From the NCBI RefSeq assembly GCF_963583255.1, contig NC_084815.1, positions 13,687,724-13,751,723 of the forward strand: a DNA stretch of 64,000 nt, read 5' to 3'. Under the pieces are notes generated by a model that was not told where the DNA came from, did not search any database, and saw nothing but the letters and a program-made list of their open reading frames with translations. Source of the DNA: Pyrus communis. Taxonomy: Eukaryota > Streptophyta > Magnoliopsida > Rosales > Rosaceae. The position numbers were made by a program, and so were the translations under genes. Below are positions 22,354-33,049 of the stretch, piece after piece. The first letter of the stretch is position 1, and each line of letters begins with the position of its first letter.

Positions 22354-23025
22354 ATGGCAAACTCATCGAACCTTAGCTTAGATTTGAGTCTCAGCAGCGA
22401 TCCGGTTGCGCCCCGTCAAGGTAATGTATGGCGCCCTTCTTTTTTATCTTCTAACGGTCCTCTTTCAGGTGAAAACTCTGTGATGCAGGACGCCACAACA
22501 GCTACAATAGTAGCTAAAAACCTCCTCACTCCAAAAGATAGTAGGCTACTGTCAGGACGGTCCGATGAGTTGGCCGTTCAAGAGTCCCTCGCACTTAGTG
22601 TTCAGTGTGCGAGTTCTGTGTCCAACATGGGCCAACGCCTGCTTGCTCGGTCTCGCCAAGTGGAATCGTTGATGGCAGAGGTGGAAAGACTTAAGCAAGA
22701 GATCCAGCAGCTTAAGTACGAGAATAGAAGTTTGCATGTGCTTGCAAATAACTATTCGTCGGGGATGAAGAGGAAGCTTGATGAGCTGCAAGAATCTGAG
22801 GGTCGAATTCACAGTGACCGTCAAAGGCTTGCGTCTTATCTCCAGAGGCACCTTTTTCCTGGGTCATCCAGCGTTTGGCCAAGTATTGAGGCCTGGAATG
22901 CTCTAGCTCCGATGCCTCCCGCTCCGATGGCTTCCGCTCCGATGCCTCCCGCTTCTATGCCTCCCGCTTCTATGCCTTCCGCTTCTGCGCCTCGTAGTGG
23001 GGCTTCACGCAAACAACCTTTGTGA
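22354..23025 (+). CDS. Antisense coiled-coil ORF carried by element 2 (copy 2)
   Basis: Intact 223-codon ORF, same start, length and layout as copy 1. Ser/Leu-rich N-terminus (SLDLSLSS), then VAKNLLTPKDSRLLSGRSDE and VQCASSVSNMGQRLLAR. A coiled coil covers about residues 100-155 (VESLMAEVERLKQEIQQL). Then LQRHLFPGSS and a Pro/Ala/Met repeat tail ending RKQPL. About residues 42-150 are identical to copy 1, and ten residues differ elsewhere. It lies tail to tail with the gag remnant. A run of T and an AATAAA-type signal (23102-23107) follow. No signal peptide or membrane segment. The family seems to be plant-specific and uncharacterised; I cannot give a function. Confidence 0.75.
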   Translation: MANSSNLSLDLSLSSDPVAPRQGNVWRPSFLSSNGPLSGENSVMQDATTATIVAKNLLTPKDSRLLSGRSDELAVQESLALSVQCASSVSNMGQRLLARSRQVESLMAEVERLKQEIQQLKYENRSLHVLANNYSSGMKRKLDELQESEGRIHSDRQRLASYLQRHLFPGSSSVWPSIEAWNALAPMPPAPMASAPMPPASMPPASMPSASAPRSGASRKQPL

Positions 23026-23108
23026 AGCTCCACCTTTCTCCATGTTTAGTATCTTTCTTTCTCTTTTTTTTTTTTATTTTTTTTATTTTTTTATTAACAT
23101 AAATAAAA

Positions 23109-24245
23109 TCAAACGGCATGGAATTGGTCCTTGAATGAAAGGTGATACTTGAAGTGAACCGGCAATGGTTTGAATTCTAGTGTAGGTGCCTGATTCATAA
23201 AAAACAGCAAGTTAGTATAAAATGTAAAGGAATTTGAAAAAAACTTACTTGTTTTGTCCGACAAGAACTCAATGACAAACACCACTCCTTTGAAAGTTTC
23301 AGGGATATTGGACTTGGCCAGATTGCAAGTGATGGTTATGACTTGTCCAATGTCATCAAATTTAACTTCTTTGGATTTTGTGGTTTCAAGAACGTCCTCT
23401 TTGATGAATTCATGACATTCCCTACTTGTCACCTTTGGAAGGGCTTCCAAGATGTCTTTTTCACCTTCTTCTTCCTTGGAAGTCATGAATCTGTAAGGAA
23501 TAGGGATACTTGTTGGAACGGGGTTAAAAATAATGAAATTTGGAACAACCATACCTGTATTAGATGGCATAGGAGCAATAGGTGCCTCCGGTAAAGGTGT
23601 TTCCACCCTTTCCGTGGGTTGGGTGTATTCCTCTTCCTTGTGATTTGATTTTGATGGTTGAGGGTCCGTTCCAACCTCCTTGTCACTTCTCAACATGAAA
23701 ACATTGGTGGTTTCAAATTCTTCCTTCTGATTTGTAATGGTTGAACTAGGGAGTTCGCCTTGGTCGCAAAATTGTCCTTCGAACTCCGCTATCTGCCCAA
23801 TTTTCTTTTCCAGAGTAGTAAGTAATTGAAAAATCGTATCATTATCATTTGAATTACCTACATTACTTTGGGCAGGTTGTGGTGGCTGCATAGGCGTTGA
23901 ATAGAACTCCTCATACGGCTGCCAATATCCTTCTTGTTGAGCCTCATTGTCTTGATTTTGTGAGCCCTGCACCAAACAAATTAATTCATTAAGCTTTTGA
24001 TTATAATCTATTGACGAACTTAAATTTGGTTGGGCATATTGAATATGAGGTTGTGATGGCTGCCAATATCCTTCTTATTGAACATGTTGAGGTTCCCACC
24101 ACATAGAGTTTGAATGATCACTCCAATCCGAATTGTAAGTATTGGAAAACACGTTATTCCTTGATTGAAGATCAAATATATCAATGCTTTGCATTTGGGA
24201 CCTTTTCATGAGCTGTGACAAAAGAGAAGCATTATCAAGTGCCAT
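23109..24245 (-). pseudogene. gag remnant of element 2, fused to pol linker
   Basis: From the ATG at 24245 (MALDNASLLSQLMKRSQMQS) the frame stays open to 23109 except for one TAA (after PQHVQ, where a second copy of the motif reads QQEGYWQP). It has EKKIGQIAEFEGQF and MLRSDKEVG (the RSGK-type motif of Athila-like gag, here RSDK), then PYRFMTSKEEEGEKDI. The C-terminus reads APTLEFKPLPVHFKY, which in Athila-type pol precedes reverse transcriptase. Protease sequence between them is missing, so an in-frame internal deletion joined gag to the pol linker. It starts 108 bases downstream of the PBS. Confidence 0.7.
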
Positions 24246-24352
24246 GTTGTTCTTCTCTAGTACTTGAATTCAACAAACAAAACACAATTCAAAAACTAAA
24301 ACTAAAATACATAATAGAAACGAACAATCCAAGAGATTAGCAAATTTGCTAA

Positions 24353-24370
24353 TCCCCGGCAACGGCGCCA
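24353..24370 (-). promoter_or_regulatory. Primer binding site of element 2, tRNA-Asp type
   Basis: The complement reads TGGCGCCGTTGCCGGGGA, a perfect complement of the plant tRNA-Asp 3' end, five bases after LTR C. It confirms minus orientation and that LTR C is the 5' LTR. Confidence 0.88.
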
Positions 24371-24375
24371 AAATT

Positions 24376-25490
24376 TGATGCGTGATTTATGCGCACACAA
24401 ATTAAACCCTCTTTTTGTCGATTTGTAGTATAAGTATAAGTAGGGATCGTTCTGGACCGGGGATTAGGAGGGATTGTTAATCACTTGGAACTGATTCAAA
24501 AACGTAAAATAAAGTTTAAAACACTATACTAGACTCAAAGAATTCAAAAATACTTTAAAACATAAACTAAACAGATTCTAAGCACTAAAGAACAAGAAAG
24601 TAAAGGGGGGGTTTGATTTGACGAAATTAACTAAATTGCACAAATTGTAATTAAAGGCAAAACGTAAATATGAATGTGATGAAAATATGGATGATGGAAT
24701 AGCCAAGGGGTTCTTCTCCACACATGTTACACTTGCATACAAGATTGATTCTCAGTTGGTCTTTCGATAAATTATGAAACTCAACACCCTGGGTTAATTA
24801 GGTCCGCTTAAATTAACCGTCAAGTTCTCCTTAAGTTAATGAATTGGATGGGTTAGCGCAACGCAATTCACCACATTCTCCAAAAGTCCTTTACGTGAAA
24901 AGCACAATAAAGATACAATCAAAGATCATTAAGCATTATGAAAACTATAAGTATTGACGAGGCATTCGTTACTATGGAATACGCATGAAACTTATGCCAA
25001 GAATTCGTTTAACACGATTGTTTATAAGCAACCTCCACTACTTGTGAATATAAGTTCATAACGATTAGGTGAAATTCACTTATATTCTAGCGTCATATTT
25101 ATGCATGAAAATTAAGCGCGCATTCTTAATAAACATTCATAAATAAGTTATCAATCAAACGGTTAAACAAATTGAATCCACAACTTATGAAATTCCAACG
25201 AAAGTTAATCAATTCATATTGCAAATATAAACATAGTTTCGAATCACCCCCTAGCTAAAGGGGTTTTAGTTCCTCATATCTTTGAAATCAAAGAAACGCC
25301 TAAACATTCCAACAACTCAAACTTGAATTGTATGAACGTTTAGGCACTCTTCTCTTCCATTCCTCATACGTACAAAACAAAGAGAATTAAATTTAAACTT
25401 TGAAATCAAAGAAACACCTAAACATTCCAACAACTCAAACTTGAATTGTATGAACGTTTAGGCCCTCTTATCTTCCTCGTTGTTGTAGCA
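24376..25490 (-). repeat. LTR C, truncated 5' LTR of element 2
   Basis: Matches LTR B from its CGCATCA end for 1115 bp with only about four differences. It ends at TGTTGTAGCA, next to the target duplication. The missing part is the first roughly 800 bp, i.e. nearly all of U3, including the TATA box. The break lies about 150 bases downstream of the predicted transcription start. Confidence 0.88.
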
Positions 25491-25495
25491 GGTGC

Positions 25496-25636
25496 GATCC
25501 AGTGCCTGCTATTAACGAAGCTCTTGGCGAGGAATGGATGAGCCAAGTCGTACAGAAACTCCGGGGCACATGTCACCCCTCGCAAGGCTTCTGCTCCAAC
25601 CCCCTGCACTTGTACATTCCCGGATACACACTCCCA
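25496..25636 (-). pseudogene. Pectinesterase last exon, main part
   Basis: After an AATGCAG acceptor the reading starts in one frame (GVCIRECTSAGG, like FFGVYKCWGPG) and seems to shift at the G-run near 25585-25590. It then continues GAEALRGVT, PEFLYDLAHPFLAKSFVN and SRHWIAP, the family C-terminus. The exon is cut at 25491-25495 (GGTGC) by element 2 and ends at 15386. The frameshift placement is my inference. Confidence 0.85.
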
Positions 25637-25714
25637 CTGCATTCCAACAATTAGTATAGGTCAGGTGGCTGGGAAATTCAAACTTGAGAACTTAGAAATA
25701 ATGTGAAATAACTT

Positions 25715-26152
25715 TGTTGGAACCCTTATTTGTCCCACATCGGACATAGGGAGAAGAAAAGAGCAGTTTAAATAGAAATACCTCTCTCTAACTAATACTG
25801 AAGCCTTTTGTGATAAAGCCCCATACCTGAGGATTGTGTAGGTGGTTAAATGGGGACAGTATCGGTGTTGTTTGAGTGGGCCTTCAGCCCGTCGACCTGA
25901 AAAATTCCACATGGTATCAGAGCCAGAAGATGGGCCCGTACTGCCACGTGATTGGGTGGGTCCCCTTTGGCCCCGTGCGATGTCCACGTAGGCGAAAGAT
26001 GCCACCTGATTGGGTGGGTCCCCATTTGGCCCCACGCAATGGGTAAGCCCCACTGGCCCCACTTGGTTGCTAATGTCACGTGCGGGGGAGTGTTGGATCC
26101 TTCATTTGTCCCACATCGGATAGAGGGAGAAGAGAAGAGCAGTTTAAATAGA
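25715..26152 (+). mobile_element. TRIM-like miniature LTR element, right LTR truncated
   Basis: Left LTR 25715-25911 starts TGTTGGAACC and is followed at once by TGGTATCAGAGCC (25912-25924), a tRNA-iMet primer site. After about 165 bases a purine tract (GCGGGGGAG) precedes a second LTR starting TGTTGGATCC at 26091, which breaks off at about 26152. No coding capacity. It lies inside the last pectinesterase intron. Confidence 0.75.
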
Positions 26153-26179
26153 AGGGTTATTATACAAAATGGTCCTTGA

Positions 26180-27018
26180 GATTGAAAGTCAATAGAAATG
26201 GTCCTTGAGATTGTCCACCATCCATGATTTTGGTCCTTCTATTAAAAACGATTTTGGGCAATTTTCAAAGCTTTGTAACTCAATCGTTTCTTAACCAAAT
26301 TCGACCCATAATATATCAAAATGAAGATAGGAAAGTGTAGAATAAGATTATACCTATTGGAAAGTCCAATGGTTGCCGGAGATGGTCCAAAACTAGCCTA
26401 AAATGTGACTGGTCCGCTGAAAAATTGGAAAACTAGCCAGAAATTGGGTAAACTTTAAACGTTCATAACTTCTTCAATACTCAACCAAATCGAGTAATTC
26501 AAAAACAAAAATAATACTTCTTGATGAGACGAAGAAAATGGTACCTATTTTGAAGGCTAACTCGCCGTGATTTGGTTGGACAACGGCTTGAAAATGGCTA
26601 ACCATTTTCGAGTTAGCCACTTTTAAGCATTTTTCCGGCCAAACCACGGCGGGTTAGCAGTAAAGAAAGATATGATTCTCTTTGTCTTGTCGAGAAGTAT
26701 GATTTTCATTTTTGAATAACTCGATTTCGTTGAGTATTGAACAAGTTATGAACGTTTAAAGTGTACCCAGTTTCCAGTGAGTTTTCCAATTTTCCCGCGG
26801 ACCAGTGACCTTTCAGGCTATTTTCCGGCCATCTCTGGCAATCATTGGGTTCCAAATAGGTATAATCTTATTCAACACTTTCCTATCTTCATTTTGATAT
26901 ATTATGGGTCAAATTTGGTTAAGAAACAATTGAGTTACAAAGCTTTGAAAATTGCCCAAAATCATTTTTAACGGAAGGACCAAAATCATGGATGGTGGAC
27001 GTATACGTAATTGACTTT
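26180..27018. mobile_element. Foldback (long inverted repeat) element
   Basis: The left half (from GTCCACCATCC at 26213) is repeated in reverse complement by the right half (to GGATGGTGGAC at 27000) over nearly 390 bases. Only a short spacer lies near 26580-26620. AAAGTCAAT outside both ends suggests the arms reach about 26180 and 27018. Arms look about 85-90% alike. No open frame of note and no clear target duplication. Mutator-like origin is possible but not shown. Confidence 0.65.
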
Positions 27019-27182
27019 GACTACACGTCTCATAACAGTTGTTAGCCACTCACACATAGTTACGCAGTCAGGTAAATATTCATGCATTCTTTTTTTTTTA
27101 ATCTAATCTGCATATGCAAGAAATTTTGGTAGTTGAATATAAAATAAAAGGGAATGTGTAGTTAATTGCTTTGTAGCAATAC

Positions 27183-27311
27183 TTGTGTTGTTCCAGTCAT
27201 CCCAGACACCATGTGCAACCATATCATCGAAGTAGGTGTAGGAGTATATGATCAGGGAGTACTTCCCCATGGCCTGACCAACTTACAACGGACCTGTACC
27301 TATAACCCAGC
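27183..27311 (-). pseudogene. Pectinesterase exon 4, 3' part
   Basis: Continues the frame interrupted by element 3: [32 protein letters not shown]. The stop is TAA where Tyr is usual. The exon probably ends at the donor GT at 27182-27181. Base pairs 27307-27311 (CCAGC) are the other copy of the target duplication, differing in one base from CCGGC. Confidence 0.9.
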
Positions 27312-28472
27312 TGTTCGGGCAAGGATTTCCCTCGCACAGCTCCCCAGGGGTATAGCACTTTTGTTGGTTGTCGAGCGAGTTCTTGCTACTTGTGTGCGGC
27401 AAAACAAGTTTGTAGTTAGTTTCAAAGGTGCTTTTGTGGGGCCTTTGGTGTAGGCCTTGAGGCTCGTAATCAAAACTAAGGAGGATTTGAGCGTGCCACT
27501 GTTATTTAGTATAACAGATTGTTGAATAGGTGTGATTTAAGCTGATTACTTGCGCCCCAAGTTTCTTAAACTTCTTGTTATCAAAGGATTGTTGCAGATG
27601 GGTTAAGTCTGCATTAAGTTCTTTTTCTTGCCTTATAAACAAGGACTTTTAGTTCATAATCTTGTATGTCCAAAACAAAGGGAGTTCAAGGCCATTTCAA
27701 CCACTTCCTTGATCACATTTTGTTTTTAACGAGAACACGTTCATTAACGTAACTAGATTCAAATGCAAATAGGGCTCTTAACTAGAGAACGGTTGAAAAC
27801 ATCTTAAATACATGCTGGAAAGTAAATTAAGCGACAGATCTATTAAATAAAAATGCAAATAAAGTGATTCGAGCAATATTTAACCTTGTCGGGCAAGGTC
27901 GAACTTTGTTGCAACCACTTCTATTTGGGTTTACAGAAGGTTGTATGTTAAGAGGGATGGAAAGTAAATAGGTTTTACATGAGAGAATTGATACTACAAC
28001 ACTAAGGGACGGTAGCAGAGCTTCTATACTAGACAAAATGTGGCTTTTCCTAAAGGAACTATTGTTAAAATGACTGATCCTAGACAAGTTTTAGCTTTCT
28101 GGGTATGAACTGGCTTGAGAGTAGAGTTTGGATGTCTTTTGATTGGTTGGTTGAGTGTCCTTGTCTCTGGTGTCTCTTCCTCCTTTTATAGGCAATTTGG
28201 CCCAACTGTCTTGGCTTCGCTATTGGCTGATGGCTTTCAGGGGGTAGTGAGTCTCTTATTTACTTCTTTACGCCATCAGAAAGTGATTTTTGGCTGGTAG
28301 TGAGCTATTCTCTATCACCCATCACTTCAATCATAGGCATATGGCCTATACTGCGACTAAGACAGCCTCACTTTGCTTTAGGCCTCTACTGGGCTTCGGG
28401 CAAGTCCCTATTTGCTGTAACACCCATGGGTTTTCTTATCATAAAGCCCAATGTTAAATATTAACCCAAACA
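27312..28472 (-). repeat. 3' LTR of element 3
   Basis: Minus-strand LTR starting TGTTTGGGTTAAT at 28472 and ending CCCGAACA at 27312. It is preceded on the internal side by the purine-rich AAAGGAGGCAC (complement of 28473-28483). Homologous to 41058-42200 with many substitutions and small indels. Confidence 0.85.
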
Positions 28473-28628
28473 GTGCCTCCTTTAATCATTGTCAAGTTTG
28501 CTATTTGAGACATTAATAATGATTAAACATTAGCCGCATGCTTTAACTCGGGACTTGCACCATTTAAACAGCCATTTTTGAATAACCTTTGTACTAACCC
28601 ATGATCTCCAATGTTAACTAACCGCCCA

Positions 28629-28783
28629 TTATATAACCTCCATTTAAATTTCTTGAATAATGCTTATAGCAATCATTATTATCTAAGTTTCCAGAATTCC
28701 CAGAATTTCCAGAATTCTCTTGCCTTTGCAGTTCTTTCTAGCTTTTTGCCTTCAATCTTCCTTATTTCCTTTCAAAATTAACC
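28629..28783 (+). promoter_or_regulatory. Promoter-like sequence of the antisense PMD gene
   Basis: TATATAAC near 28632-28639 is a TATA-like box about 150 bases before the ATG, followed by a CT-rich leader (TTCTTTCTAGC, CTTCCTTATTTCC). It lies just inside the 3' LTR. This would let the PMD gene be transcribed against the element. Confidence 0.4.
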
Positions 28784-31700
28784 ATGGCACCTAAACTTCA
28801 CCCTGCATGTAAGTCTGGTGAGGGAATCGTTAACCTGCGCTATCGGCTCAACGACTTTCATCATCCTCAGGCTGGCCTGTTCGTGTCTCTATCACAATGG
28901 AGAACAACATGCCTGCTGCTAATTGGTTCACTCACAACCCTTAATCCGTCGAGGTTGTCATCTTGGCCTCCAAATGGTCCAATTTCCGAAGGGGCTTCCC
29001 ACTGATGAGGGATGAAGCTTGGTCGCAACGAGTAGACAACCTCAAGCCTATCTGGAAGCAAAAGTGGATGGCTAATGGGATCTACGAGCTCATCATGCTC
29101 TCCAAGGTCACTGTTATTGCCAAGCCCGAGCTTCTAACCACAACTCTTATCTTTTGGAACAATAGGACCAATACATTCTATTTTGGGTTGAAGCTTGGTC
29201 GTAATGGGTTCTATGTCTCCTACAGTCATAGACATGGCTCAAATCTTTGGGCTGAGGCCTTCAAGCAGGTGCGTGGACATCACCCACAATTGGTCTTCAC
29301 TCTTTTGCCCGACCGCTGCAAGGTTGGGCGCATCTGAATCAATAACTCGTCTAGATTATAACTCCTCGACTTTCAAGTGCTAGGGATGTCCTTCGCAGGC
29401 TTTATCCCATTTTCAAAGAAGACTTTCAGCCCACCCTATTCCACTGCAGATAGGGCTTAGGAACATATGTACTTCCACCTATACTGGTTGAACAAACATG
29501 TGTTCCTAAACAAGTCCAAAGGAGTAAAATTGGAATAAATTCCCTTGGTGGATGCACTGTACTCCTTTGATGACATACCATCTTGTCTTTGAGTTGACTA
29601 AAGGCGAGCCCTTCAAAACCAACCTCAACGGGCCAACTTGGATAATCCATTTCTAGCTCCAATGATATTTCCTCGAGTTTTGGGCCCTGAACTTGGAGTT
29701 CCCCAAGGGTGTAGCTCTAGCTCGCATCTTGGTAGAGGCTTTTTTTATGAACCATGTGAGCCTTGCCTGCCTTTATTTCTTCAGAGTTTATCAAACTCGG
29801 GTAGACTTGGAATGAGATGCCTTTTTGCTCAGGAGGTACCCATGGTTCTCGGACCAAATCTTCCAAAATGCTTTTGGAGATGATGCCAGCGGTATTTGCA
29901 AAGAGAAATTCATAAGCTGCATCCAACAATGGGACCTAGCTTAAGGAGTGCGCAGTGACCAAACCGATTATAAGCACAGGCTAGAAGTCTACCACCCCAA
30001 TTTCTATGGTAGACAACTAGGCTTTAAGCAGACGATCCCAGTGCCTTACTTTGACTCCACACACTATGGAACCTTCTTCCGCCTTCGCTCTCCCTCTGAT
30101 GTGACTTTTCGAGCAATTCGGTGTAACTTGGAGATGATGAGCAGAATTGCCCACAAGTCTATGGCTCCCAATTTTGAATGCACTCCTCACTTTGCCACTT
30201 GGTGAGAGGCCAAGTGGTCGAAGAAGTATAGCGGGGACATCATGGAGACCCACGATCGTCTCTTCGGGCATGTTTTCTTTAACTCTCTCTCCTAAGAAAG
30301 AAGAGTTTGAAAGCTGGAATGAGGCAATCAACCAGAAGAACCATGTTTCTTTCTTATAGGTATAACTTGTGGCCTTTATTTTTCCTTTTTTTATGATGGT
30401 TTGCAATATGTAGTTGACTAACTTTCACTTTGGTTTTGCAGCCTAAGGCAACACTGAGAAAGTAGATGTCGGGCCAGAAAAAGAAGTTGTAGATGCTTTG
30501 GTCTTCCAAGAGGCCGTTGATAAGGCAGCAAGGCAAGGGGCAGCATCCAGCCAAGTTGTTGGTGATGCTGGAGAAATTTCTAAACTCTTTGACGACTCAG
30601 AGGCTTGGGCTGGACTTGAAGTGGAGATAGGGGCACCTTGCCAAGCAAGAACAACAATTGTGAAATCCTTAGAGTTTGAGCCCAAGGAAATGCCTCAGGC
30701 TCCACTTGTTATTCCTGGCCTGAGGGTTACTCCCACAAAAAAGAAAAAGGACTAGAGATCAAACTTTTCAGGCCTCCAAACCTATCTTTGCTCATCCAGC
30801 TGAAACAGGCAGAAAGAAGCAAAAAGCTACCAATAAGTGACTCAACCTTAGTTTTGATTTTCTTGAAGTTCGAACTAACACCCTTTTCTTTCTTGAAATT
30901 AGGGCCTCCCACAACCAAGAAACCTGGCCCTACTCCTAAAGACGGGTAGTCCGACATAGAAGTCCAACCAGAGGATAAGGCAGTCCTTGCCAAAATCGTC
31001 AAGGAGTTGAAGGTATAGCTTTCAATCTTGGAGTACCAAGTTAATTTTGAAATTCTTTTCCCTCAACCCTTTAACTAATTCTTTGTTGATATGTAAACAG
31101 GATACTAGAGCAAAGACGACCTCCCAGCCTAAGCCTTTATCTCTTTCAACCCGAGCAGTGCATCCTTCCTCTTTAAGGGCCAAACCCTCAAAGGTATACT
31201 TCTTCCTCAATACTAATCAAGTTTCTGATTTTCCAAGTTCCAAACTAACCATCACTTATATTATTTTTGAAGCAAAGGTTAAAGCATCTGCACCATAAGT
31301 CGGGCAAACCTCAGCCTTTACTTCCTCTGCTCCTTCACTTGCCATGGTGGTGACTCCCACTTCCCAATTCAATCCATCAACTAGGGAGTTACTACATTTT
31401 CTGGAGGGTGACAATACTTAAGTAAGTTACTTTTTCCCTAAGCCTTTTTTAAGCTTCTTTTCAAGTTTTTCAATAAACTCTAAACTTTAACTTTTGCATG
31501 GATCTTACCAGTCTTCTCCAGTGCATGAGGCCACCAACCAGCTTACACTAACTTTTGAGGAACCTATCATCCTTAAGATCCTTGTGGTCTCAGAAGTGGC
31601 TACCCTGAAGACTCCTCAAGCTCCATCTCAAGCTAGTCCGCCTGCTTCTCCTAAGGCAGCAGCAACCACAGATGTGCCTCCCTCTAATGCTCAAGGGCCA

Positions 31701-31927
31701 GCTCAGGTATACAATCATTTTCATTTTTGTCATTTCTTCAGTTTTAAATGTAAATTGTTTCTTAAACTCACTTTTTTCTTTGTTTCAAACAGGCTTCTGG
31801 ACCCTCGGGCAAGTCTCTCCAGCCATTTATGCACAAAGTAGTCTTCCCTAGGCCTCCCAAGGCCTCTAAAGTTATAGGTATCCCCTTCCTTAGGCCCAAG
31901 AAAGCTGTTGTTGCCATCTTCAACTGA
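28784..31927 (+). pseudogene. Plant mobile domain (PMD) gene, antisense in element 3, intron-bearing
   Basis: The ATG sits in AACCATGGCA. The translation in shifting frames (28784-30360) has WKQKWMANGIYELIMLSK, LIFWNNRTNTFYF, VIDMAQIFGLRP, GPTWIIHF and IPVPYFDSTHYG, which match aminotransferase-like plant mobile domain proteins. Several stops and frameshifts break it. The 3' part shows canonical intron edges, for example 30360-30441, 31013-31100 and 31707-31793 (GTATAC...AAACAG), and an open last exon ending TGA at 31925-31927. Being antisense to the element, such introns are not spliced out of its genomic RNA. It lies between integrase and the 3' LTR, the usual place for extra antisense ORFs in Tat elements. 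Confidence 0.7.
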
Positions 31928-32131
31928 AGTGGCATCCGCCACTGCTGCTTCCGGGGGTGTTGGAGTGATGCTCCCTTCCACAAAGTTGGGTGATACTTCT
32001 TAAAAAACTTAGCATTGAGTGGATGTCTTTGCAAGTTCCCTTCCAAATCTACCAAGTAATATCCTCCTCTGTCTAACACTTATTTAATAATGAAAGGACC
32101 TTCCCAAGTGGGACTTCACTTCCCAAAACCT

Positions 32132-33049
32132 TCAACTTGAGCTTTCAAGGATAAAACTGCTTTCCATATTAATTATCCCTCCTTGAAGGTTTTTAACTTC
32201 ACTTTCTTGACACATGGCCTGAATGTATTCCTCACTATGTAAACCAAACTGGTTTTGAAGCCTTGTAGAACTTACATTGATTTCCATAGGGAGTACATCA
32301 TCTTGCCCGAAGGTTAAGGCATAAGGGGTAGTACCAGTTCCAACTCTCTTTGATGTTCTGTAAGCCCAAAGAGTATTTCCCAACTTATCATGTCATTTCT
32401 CCAGACTATCTGCTACCATTTTCTTAATAATATTCACCAAGATCTTATTGCTAGCTTCTGCTTAATCATTTGATTAGGAATAGTAAGGGCTAGACTAGAT
32501 CATCTTTATCTTGAACCCACTTGCAAATTCCTTCACTTCTTTCAAGATAAAAGATGGCCATCTGTTTGTGACAATCGTCTGAGGCACCCCATATCTATGT
32601 AGGATCTTGGTTTCAATGAATTTCTTCATAGTTGCTGAAGTGATAGTCTTCATAGCTGAAACCTCCATCCACTTAGTAAAGTAGTCAATTGCCACAATTA
32701 TGAAGGTGTGCCCTTTACTAGAAGCTGGGTAAATTTTCCCGATGAAGTCCATTGCCCACCCTCTGAAAGGCTAAGGCTTCACTACTAGGTTCAATGGTAT
32801 TGAGGGTATGTGCTGTAGAGGGCTATATCTTGAACAATCTTCACATCCTCTAGCATAGGCATTACAAATTTTTTCCATATCGGGCCAGAAGTAGCCATAT
32901 CTCCTCAGCAACCACCTCATCTTAGTTCTAGCCTGATGTGCTCCATAAATGCCTTCATGCACTTCAACTATTACCCTCATTGACTTTTCCAGACCTAAGC
33001 ATTTCAACAAGAGTCCATTTGGAGTCTTTTTTAGCAAGTCTTGTCCCAC
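32132..33049 (-). pseudogene. Integrase of element 3
   Basis: Three minus frames give, in order: the zinc-binding module (HEGIYGAHQARTKMRWLL...CEDC, an HHCC type), the core start (MDFIGKIYPASSKGHTFIIV, AIDYFTKW with the first Asp), VTNRWPSF where TDNGxxF is usual (second Asp lost), and LWAYRTSKR, TPYALTFGQDDVLPMEI. Frame breaks at about 32770 and 32390-32490 and the altered catalytic box show that it is inactive. Confidence 0.8.

Larger units (their letters stand above)
15404..25490 (-). mobile_element. LTR retrotransposon 2, rearranged, with inverted extra LTR
   Basis: The unit is flanked by GGTGC (15399-15403 and 25491-25495) and the host reading frame resumes exactly across it. From left: LTR A in plus orientation (15404-17307), 7 bases CAAAATT, LTR B in minus orientation (17315-19300), internal region in minus orientation, then LTR C in minus orientation (24376-25490) lacking its first roughly 800 bp. 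The ends are TG and CA. B and C differ at only a few bases over 1.1 kb, so the insertion is young. The internal region has a gag remnant and the antisense coiled-coil ORF but no pol. Confidence 0.88.
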
